In this document: in pieces, positions 57,072-64,000 of the stretch
Numbering within the stretch: position 1 is the first letter of the stretch
How the letters are laid out: the number at the start of each line of letters is the position of its first letter
Assembly (NCBI GenBank): GCA_047495785.1
Contig: JBLDXI010000030.1
Coordinates: 620,001 to 684,000 of the forward strand
DNA: 64,000 nt
DNA from: Lepidodermella squamata
Taxonomy: Eukaryota > Gastrotricha
Reading direction: 5' to 3'
Position numbers and translations under genes: made by a program
The notes under the pieces: generated by a model
What the model was told of the DNA's origin: nothing
The model's input: only the letters and a program-made list of their open reading frames with translations
The model's database searches: none

Positions 57072-57371
57072 TCGTTCTGAACTGAATTAAGTTTCAGTAA
57101 AGCTTGATACATAACTCATTGGCTCAACAATTTGCCAGATGACGAAAATCAGCGTGCATGCTGCTACAACTATCGATATCCCTTGAATGATAGCTTTTTG
57201 AAGTGCTATCATTGCGACATGTCTGCCCGTCTCAGACTCTGTGACGCTGAATGGCACCCTTTTTCGTACACTTCGGCTGACGTAGAAATGCAAATTCATA
57301 AAGTATATCATAGTAGCCATTCGAATGTACAACGCTGAATTCGTCATCGATAATCCGACTACAGTGAACAA
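57072..57371 (-). pseudogene. Fragment of a class C receptor gene (TM3-TM5 region)
   Basis: About 95 codons match the receptor at 18688-21094 from FTVVGLSMVNSAIYIRMATM to SYVSSFTET. An in-frame TAA then follows, and homology goes on for a few codons. Both ends are missing. It ends close to the TIR element that starts near 57395. Confidence 0.8.
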
Positions 57372-57394
57372 AATTAAAAGATTTTCCCTTTTAT

Positions 57395-58445
57395 TCTTTT
57401 CAGAGCTGGAAAACCTGCAGGATTTCCTACGCGCCGATTTTGAAATTTCCTACACAGGAAAAAAAAGGCATGAATTCAGGCTTTTTGCTAACATTAGCGA
57501 GCTCACACGCGATCCTTGTAATTCGGGCCCTATGCGTATCCTTTTTCAGGCATTTTTTTGAAAAGGCATTAACCGCATGAACGTTTTTTACAGGCCCTGA
57601 ATTCGTGGGTTTTTAGTTTTATGGATGTGTGAATATTTAAATGAGGGAAAAAAATAGAGAGCAGAAAAATGACACATTGGCGGGGATTCGAACCCTAGTC
57701 TCTAGAGTTTCAGGCGATGATTCTTACCACTTTACTACCAATGCTTAGATGAAAAACTAATGCTCACATCGCCTAATCATCACCTTTTTCTGTTGGACTT
57801 GTGCTTTTTTTTAAATGAAAAATTTTCGGCGCCGAAAAACTGGCATTTGGGCCGATGCGCCGCAGCTTTTTTAGCACCGAAATGCTGAATTCCAATCTGA
57901 ACTGTAACTATGATGCAATCTGGGTTATTTAGGATCACTCGACTCTGTCAAATTAACGATAATTGATATCATTTTGATCATCGTGAAGTGTTTTCTGCTC
58001 GATCCAATGCTATGAGATATTAAACTTGATCGAAATTGGGTGGATACCTCGTCTCGATGCTTATTTTAGCCCGAAAAGTTCAGTAACTGAAGAATAAACA
58101 TCAACGCAGTGTGTTCTTTCAATTGAAATATAATGCGCATTGAAAGGCATGAAAATCAAGCACATGATTTACAAGCTTTCATAAAAAAGCGTGAATTTGG
58201 GTCGCAAAAGTCCTTGTATTTCATGCCCCCAAGTTAGGGCTCGATTTTTTTCCCCGAATTCATGTCGCGCGCTGAGATTCATGCCTTTGAGAACTGAATT
58301 CATGCCTTTTTTTTTCCTGTGTACTAAAATACCACTTCCTTCAACTTTTGACTGTTTCCTTACCCAAAATTATTTTATTTTTCCCAAAATTTCCTACGCA
58401 CCCGGTGCGTCATTTCTGCAAGTTTTTCAGCTCTGATTCTTTTTC
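57395..58445. mobile_element. About 1.05 kb non-coding TIR-type element
   Basis: CAGAGCTGGAAAACCTGCAG followed by TTTCCTACGC at the left is mirrored by GCGTAGGAAATTTT, CTTGCAG and AGCTGAAAAA (inverse) at the right. ACACAGGAAAAAAA and GGCATGAATTCAG are found in both arms. The match is imperfect and interrupted. The interior carries the tRNA-like remnant. Confidence 0.6.
57674..57744 (-). tRNA. Degenerate tRNA-Gly-like sequence (pseudo-tRNA or SINE head)
   Basis: The minus strand has acceptor halves GCATTGG / CCAATGT (one G-U pair), an A-box-like TAGTAAAGTGG and a perfect B-box core GGTTCGAATCC. The anticodon stem and the T stem have mismatches; the triplet in the anticodon place would be GAA, yet the frame resembles tRNA-Gly. 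I judge it not functional as a tRNA. Confidence 0.55.
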
Positions 58446-58760
58446 GAACGAGAACCCCACATATTTGATCGGCGTAGAATTGCTAACATTTTATTATGGT
58501 TTAAAAACCGATAACATTTACAAAAGTCACTTTTGAAGGGATAGGGGTGACTTTTTAGAAAAATTGGAGTGCGGACGAAACATAAGTGGGCCTGGAATTG
58601 TGCATCATGACACCCTGAAAGTTCCGAAAGTAGTTTTGAGCCCGTGATAATTTCTATTTTTCTATTTTCGAGGAGTCTGTTACGCAAATTACGAACAAAC
58701 ATCGAAAAAGTGATAATCGGAAAAATCAATCGCTTGAACCTTATTACCGCTTTGAACTTG

Positions 58761-60883
58761 GCAGTGTGTTTTCATCAGCACCAACTTCCACTTATCCGAG
58801 AAGTCTCATCATTTGTTATGGATTGTTATGGACCAATACTAGTCGGTAGTAACAAAAATTACATTTGCATCACCTTCCGTTGGCGTGCTGCCAACTTTTG
58901 CTGCTAAGTTCAGCTTTTACCATGTAAAATGGGTGCATCGATTTGGGACCCCATTTGTTATATCTGACAGCAGCGCATAACAAACGTGAGAATTTGTTAT
59001 ATAACGTAACAAATGACGCTGATTACGATGGTGCTTTTTATTTTACCATCAGCATCACCTGGACAGGTGTGGATCGAAAAAACCAGGTATGGTGGCTTAC
59101 CTGAGCAGGTAGGGTGCGTCTCATGACCTCGAGATAATTTTTTTCGGATTCTCCGTCGTAAATTACTGGTATTCACAAAATTGTATGAATTTCTGATACA
59201 CATAACTCACGAAATGAGAAATACAATGATATTACACAGAGTTGCAATTTCAGTGATTTGTTGATGTCAGTCTATAATGAGAGTTACTCGCTTGAAAGCG
59301 GAAACTTGGATTCTTCAACATTGTACCGTGTGTCTAATAATGGGTGCAATAGGGTAAAAAATGATGCAGAATTCAACCGTGCTATTGTCTAATCAATAAA
59401 ACTTATTTCTACGTGGCTAATTGATCACGTGACCTAGAGCCGCTTAATCAAGTTTCTGATGGGTGCGAATTTAATTATTTTACCCTATTTTTTATAACTG
59501 TCAGCACATCATAAAAAACGTGGTATTTTGTCCTATATGGTAATAATTGGCGCTGAAAACGCTGGTGATGTTTATTTTACTATCAGCACCTTCTGGACAG
59601 GTGAGGATTGCTAAGAACAGGTAAGGTGTCTTCCAGCGAGCATCAAGTGAGACTCTATTCTGAATTCGTTTCAAGGCAATTTTATTGAATTTTATGAAAT
59701 TGATGAAAGTTATGAGGTTCTACTGTTGTTCTACATGTTGATCCGATGTCCTGAAAGAAGCCGAGTGGACCTACATGTTTGTTTTGTTTCCATAACCGTC
59801 GTAGCCGAATTTCCGAATTTCCGAAATTGATGAGCAAGAAAAGTAAGAAACTCGAGGTGAATAATGTGAGTATAGGCATACATCTTTGAAATAGATATTA
59901 ATTTTCGTATCAGAAATCAGAATAAACCATAGCACTTGCTGATCTGAAGTATTCCAAAATTTAAGAGTATCAATAAACAAATTAAATAATTATTCCTCAA
60001 AGAAGGTAACGAATATTATTGACTTTCTCGCACGAAAAGGTCATATTAACAGAATAAAATATTATAGGTAATCATAAAATTAACATCACCAACGTTTTTC
60101 AGGGCTACTTTTTATCTTCTAGAATTAAAATTCCACATTTGTTACGTAGCGCTGTCAGTTAAAAAAATATCGTAATCTAATTCATTTCAGACCCATTTTA
60201 AATTTGAATAGCCGGCTACGTATCACGTGGTCAATTAACCGCCAAGCCGTCAATTATATTCTTTAGACAATAGAGATGTTAATTTCTGCATCATTTATTA
60301 CCCTAGTGCACTCATTAAAATGTGAAGTTGATGTAAAATAATCCAAGCTTTCGCTGCCAAGCAAGTAATTTTCATTGCAAACGGCCATAATCGACATTGA
60401 AATTGCAACTTTAGTTAAACTCGCTTTTATTTCTGGAGTTATATGAATCGAAAGTTCGCAATACTTTGTGAAACATGGTAATTTACCACGGAGAATCCGA
60501 AAAAAATTATCTCGAGGTCATGAGACGCACCCTACCTGCTCAGGTAAGCCACCATACCTGGTTTTTTCGATCCACACCTGTCCAGGTGATGCTGATGGTA
60601 AAATAAAAAGCACCATCGTAATCAGCGTCATTTGTTACGTTATATAACAAATTCTCACGTTTGTTATGCGCTGCTGTCAGATATAACAAATGGGGTCCCA
60701 AATCGATGCACCCATTTTACATGGTAAAAGCTGAACTTAGCAGCAAAAGTTGGCAGCACGCCAACGGAAGGTGATGCAAATGTAATTTTTGTTTCTACCG
60801 ACTAGTATTGGTCCATAACAATCCATAACAAATGATGAGACTTCTCGGATAAGTGGAAGTTGGTGCTGATGAAAACACACTGC
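58761..60883. repeat. 2.1 kb nested palindrome with 395 bp outer arms
   Basis: The left arm (58761-59155) and right arm (60489-60883) are inverse copies, identical by eye except one base. Further in, 59156-59640 and about 60070-60488 are also inversely related but much diverged. The inner parts also resemble the outer arms directly (GGGTGC..., CTGTCAGCAC, CACCTTCTGGACAGGTG). No clear target duplication or coding gene is seen. Confidence 0.9.
59682..59879 (-). CDS. Possible small secreted protein inside the palindrome (65 aa)
   Basis: The frame starts at an ATG with a hydrophobic N-terminus (LFTSSFLLFLLINFG) that would pass as a signal peptide. A basic and a His-rich part with one Cys follow. 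It lies in the centre of the nested palindrome and has no relative in the window. It may be chance; I report it with low confidence because of the signal-like start. Confidence 0.2.
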   Translation of the reverse strand: MPILTLFTSSFLLFLLINFGNSEIRLRRLWKQNKHVGPLGFFQDIGSTCRTTVEPHNFHQFHKIQ

Positions 60884-61350
60884 TAGGTTCCGTTGGGTAC
60901 CTTATTTCAGTTTTCCCACACGTTTATTGGCAAAAGCGCGAATATAAGTGAAAAATATATCACAGCAGATTCATTGAAGATTGAAGTCATCACTTAAGGT
61001 TATTGAGTTGAATATATATCAATTGAGATAGCATCAGGCATCAGATGAGGATCGCACCTGACTGGAGGGGCTCAAGACCTTTCCGATATTGAGCTTGCCA
61101 GTTATGGAGGGCTGATTCGACACTTGTAGCTAACGCTAGAATTTCTCAAGGTTTTACTCCTTTATGGAAAGTAGGAAGGTATTCTCTATTTTACACAAGT
61201 AATAAGTAGCCAGTATATGTGTATACTCAAGGGGGCAAAGTAAGTGGCTACTATGATTATGGCCACCGATTGGCGAATTCTACATGCTTTAAGCTTGAAA
61301 AGTACAGATCAGTCTTGAATTAGCCGTTTGTTCATTGCAAATCATCAGAG
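60884..61350. other. Flank of palindrome and downstream part of duplication unit C
   Basis: From about 61019 the sequence matches units A, B and D (ATAGCATCAG, GGATCGCACCTGACTGGA). No gene is supported. Confidence 0.6.
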
Positions 61351-61960
61351 TTAAGGCGTAGGAGCCAAAATGGTCACGGCTGCGCATTTAGCACTGCAAA
61401 GGCCAAAAGCGGAGTTGCAGGCGATGATTGCAGGCGGAGTAGCTGCCGACACGGTAATTGTTCCAAAAATTGCACCAGCGGCAGCGTAGCAAGCCCCGAC
61501 TAGGGCAGCACATCCAGCTTGACAAATGCCGTACAGCGCCGGCCCGCCTTGGACAGGTGTAACCAATTGCACTCCGATTGCGAGCGCGATGACCAAAATA
61601 ATCTTGTGTTGATTCATCTTACCTTTGCCTTGGATGGTACAGCAGGTAACCGTATTGGGTTATCTGACGGCTTATTTAAGCATTAAGACCTAATCATAAT
61701 TACAGGAAGTTGGAAATAAAAGCTGATCGATTTGCTATTGGCAGAAATACAAGATACTCTACACTCTACGATACATGTGAAGTAAAGAGCGAAAGAAGGG
61801 GAATAGAAAGATAAAGCTGAAGGATACATGTGTAAAAAACGAAAAAGAAAAGAGGAAAAAGAAAAAATGTGGATAGGCGGGCCTTTGTAAATGGTGGTGG
61901 ATCGAAAGTGACACGTCAGCGTGGAACTCGCTAGAAAGTTGCCGATTAATCATCAATCAA
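61019..61960. repeat. Duplication unit C carrying a Cys-rich peptide gene
   Basis: It has the same marker order as unit A: ATAGCATCAG at 61028, the peptide gene, GTGACACGTCAGC and GAAAGTTGCCGATTAATCAT at about 61909-61954. Confidence 0.75.
61351..61617 (-). CDS. Small secreted Cys-rich peptide, family copy 3 (88 aa)
   Basis: The length and layout are the same as in copy 1: signal peptide (about 1-24, ends VTPVQGG), GICQAGCAALVGACYA, an Ala-rich stretch, and ACNSAFGLCSAKCAAV with the end ILAPTP, six cysteines. The frame is intact with its own ATG at 61617. It lies in duplication unit C with the same flanks as copy 1, so both may still be expressed. Function unknown. Confidence 0.75.
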   Translation of the reverse strand: MNQHKIILVIALAIGVQLVTPVQGGPALYGICQAGCAALVGACYAAAGAIFGTITVSAATPPAIIACNSAFGLCSAKCAAVTILAPTP

Positions 61961-62231
61961 GCGGTTAGGGGATTGCTTATATGCTTATATTATTATATAA
62001 CGCAATATAGCTTGCTATATTATGAGTTAATAATTCATAATTTCCACTCCCCCTGCGCTTCTATTATTGCGGTGTATAGTGTATAGGCAACGCGATGCAT
62101 AATCGATTTTTAGGAAGATTCGCATCTAAACATTTTCGCTTTATCTGAAACCGCTTAGTTTTCGATGGTATTCTCATTTCTTTTCAAGCCAACTTTTAGG
62201 AAGCTAAAGGTAAAGCAGCGTAACTAACGCA

Positions 62232-62414
62232 ATGCTCCGCAAACTTTTATTTATTTACACTCTAATTTTCTTTGGAAAATTCATTGTTGTTGTTAATTCA
62301 TTGTTCTTCATCGCGATTGCGCATTTTTGCGGTTGCTTGCACGGAAAATTGCGTACATTGGACCCCATTCCAACCATTTGCTTCGAAGCTGAGAGGGGGA
62401 AGATGAAGAAATGA
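62232..62414 (+). CDS. Possible small membrane or secreted protein (60 aa)
   Basis: ATG at 62232, two thirds hydrophobic, with Cys in HFCGCLHG. AATAAA occurs about 45 nt after the stop. No relative is seen in the window and no family is recognised. Confidence 0.2.
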   Translation: MLRKLLFIYTLIFFGKFIVVVNSLFFIAIAHFCGCLHGKLRTLDPIPTICFEAERGKMKK

Positions 62415-63189
62415 TCCGAGAACGTACGCTGTTCTAGGCAGTCGATCGTGTCTTGTAAATAAAACAGTTCTATGATGTTTACTTAACGATTTGACTGTTG
62501 CGATTTTTGTTGTTAGTTTTATAAAGTATGCGGCATACAGTTTTCAAGCTATATTTTTTGAACCGAAGATGATACGAAGGCCCTCTTTCTTTTTTGCAAA
62601 ATGAAGCTTGCGTTTCAGGAAAGTTCAGAAGCTCCATCCACACACAAAATAATGTCCAAGTTTGCTCTCTACGAAACATCTTGGCAATCAGCCATTCGCT
62701 CATAATCTGCCTGTCGCTAACGGAACGGTGGGCACCAGGCCCGGCTTAGGAAAACCGTGGCAGCCTTCAGCCTTCAGACTCGCAGCGACCACCCATGCCA
62801 CTTGTCAATGCTGCTCGGACGCTCAACCGAGACAAAGGAGTCCGGACAAAGGCCCGACTGCTGGAGCAACTAGTGGCAGTTCAACTATCGCCAACAATCC
62901 CCGCTCCGAAAGCTGGCGCCTGCAGCCAGAATCTCGTTGCCAGAATTAGTGCCAGAACTGCCAGCTGCCAGAACTAGGCGTGTGCCAAGGACAATTTTTC
63001 TTCAATCCAGTTTCGCTTCCTTCCCTTCGATTTTTCATGAGCTTATCCAGGGCAAACATTAAGTCCCTTTATTAGACACTGATTGCTGTTTCACAATGCA
63101 AGAATGTGACAGCTAGACATCAAAAATTAGACGGAGCAAAGTTCGAAAATTCAAACATACTTTGATGTTTTTGGTGGTGAATTACAAAT

Positions 63190-63375
63190 AGGGTAAACAT
63201 TTCTTCATCCGACCAATGTCTTATCCGACAACCAAACATGTGACTAAAACCTGCCGATTTGCTTTTCCATATTTTCAAAAAAATTTAGTCGGATGATTTT
63301 AGTCACATTTTTGATTGTCGGATGAAATAAGACATTGGTCGGAGGTCGGATGAAAAAAGTCACACCCTATACAAA
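63190..63375. mobile_element. About 185 bp foldback element with TCATCCGAC units
   Basis: TCATCCGACCAATGTCTTAT and TGTGACTAAAA in the left half are mirrored by TTTTAGTCACA and ATAAGACATTGGTCGGA in the right. Ends near ATAGGGT / ACCCTAT fit terminal inverted repeats. No coding content. Confidence 0.75.
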
Positions 63376-63709
63376 TAGGAAATAGGGGATAGGACCCAAA
63401 CAATATTACATGCCGCGCAAAATTTGAAGCGTTTAAAAATAGCATTGGTTACTTGATTGCATTTGTCTATCACTTGTTTATTATCATCTTATAAAGTCTA
63501 GATTAGTATCAATATAAAACACAGAGATCTTTAACTACGTTTTCAACGGGCACGATAAAATCCCTGATTATAATCCCTGAAATTATAGTCACATTTTTTA
63601 ATTAAATCGTTTTGAAGAGCCTAACATTCATCGATAGTATGAATATCTTTATACAATTTCGTGTCGTCACCGAAGTATTCAGGTTTAATACTATAATTAG
63701 GAAAGAGAC

Positions 63710-64000
63710 ACTTGAGATAGCATCAGATAAGAATCGCACCTGACTGGAAGGGCTCAGGATTGAGCACAGCAGTTATTAAGGGCTGATTCATCACTTGAGT
63801 AGCCACCGGCTAGAATTCCACAAATTTAACATCCACAAGGGAACCTAACTTACTGTAATATGGACATAAGAGGAAAAAGAATGACGCGAGTATTTCCAGT
63901 ATTTCTGCTTAAATTAAGCTTGAATAAGTGAGTTTTCAAGTCAGTCACGATTTAGCTGTTGGTATCATTGTAGATCATGGCGTCGGAGCCAAAATGGTAA
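63710..64000. repeat. Duplication unit D, cut by window end
   Basis: ATAGCATCAGATAAGAATCG at 63718, CCACCGGCTAGAATTCC near 63802 and the region up to the next peptide gene follow the order of the other units. Confidence 0.75.
63980..64000 (-). CDS. Small secreted Cys-rich peptide, family copy 4, C-terminal edge
   Basis: The last 21 bases (minus strand TTACCATTTTGGCTCCGACG) match the 3' end of copies 1 and 3 (Val-Thr-Ile-Leu-Ala-Pro). Only the C-terminal codons lie in the window, so intactness cannot be judged. Confidence 0.55.

Larger units (their letters stand above)
61961..63700. other. Mostly non-coding stretch with one possible small gene and a foldback
   Basis: A 60-codon plus-strand frame at 62232-62414 starts with a hydrophobic segment (LLFIYTLIFFGKFIVVVNSLF) and has AATAAA shortly after it; I hold it only as a weak possibility. 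A foldback lies at 63190-63375. Other frames have no support. Confidence 0.4.

Noticed and set aside
57674-57744. Functional tRNA-Phe (GAA triplet)
   Set aside because: Anticodon and T stems do not pair well, and the sequence lies inside a repeat element.
61759-61956. 65-codon frame with Phe-rich run in duplication unit C
   Set aside because: It comes from a low-complexity A/G tract read in reverse and is not kept in unit A.
62662-62977. Overlapping plus-strand frames as a secreted protein gene
   Set aside because: Composition is irregular, two frames are open at once, and no signal peptide or relative is seen.
1-64000. CRISPR arrays, operons or bacterial-type promoters
   Set aside because: The window is eukaryotic; no regularly spaced short repeats with unique spacers were seen.

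Overview
The window is nuclear DNA from a small invertebrate animal. Genes carry GT-AG introns that are mostly 34-90 bp, with about 50 bp typical. Families present are Cys-loop channels, class C and class A receptors, a Patched-related (SSD/RND) protein, a MACPF protein, CCP-plus-ankyrin proteins and degenerate nuclear receptors. The gene mix suggests an ecdysozoan, such as a nematode outside the rhabditid group or a tardigrade. Acceptors do not follow the strict TTTTCAG of rhabditid nematodes, and I cannot name the species.

Region 1 (1-7849) is an integrated virus-like element of Polinton/Maverick or adintovirus type. It is cut by the left window edge. On the minus strand it has an integrase with chromodomain, a small membrane protein, a penton-like protein, a basic pVI/pX-like protein, a capsid protein, an adenain-type protease, a packaging-type ATPase, a core-like basic protein and an open N-terminal fragment. 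One spliced Cys-rich gene lies on the plus strand. Capsid, protease, integrase and the plus-strand gene only read through if host-sized introns are removed. The right end abuts a Cys-loop channel gene cut just after its first loop cysteine.

Region 2 (7.8-21.1 kb) is a receptor cluster: a broken and two apparently intact Cys-loop channels and two class C (GABA-B-like) receptors, with a 1.7 kb TIR transposon and a small MITE between them. Region 3 (23.4-32.8 kb) has two tandem secreted CCP-convertase site-ankyrin genes sharing a 224 bp identical tract, then an intracellular ankyrin gene on the opposite strand. Region 4 (34-42 kb) has a 548 bp foldback element, a secreted MPEG1-like MACPF gene and a five-exon Patched-related gene.

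Region 5 (42.6-49.8 kb) holds a fourth channel, three tandem small tail-anchored-type proteins, an MFS transporter and a class A-like receptor. Region 6 (50.1-54.6 kb) holds three nuclear-receptor-like genes at successive stages of decay: intact, one stop codon, heavily degraded. Region 7 (54.8-64 kb) is repeat-rich: four copies of a duplication unit carrying a small secreted Cys-rich peptide gene (two intact, one frameshifted, one at the edge), a receptor gene fragment, a TIR element with a tRNA-like remnant, a 2.1 kb nested palindrome with 395 bp arms, and a small foldback.

The sensory and signalling genes look like lineage-specific families in birth-and-death turnover, with many local duplications and mobile elements. 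All spliced models were made by hand from reading frames, splice signals and paralogue alignment; none is backed by transcript data.
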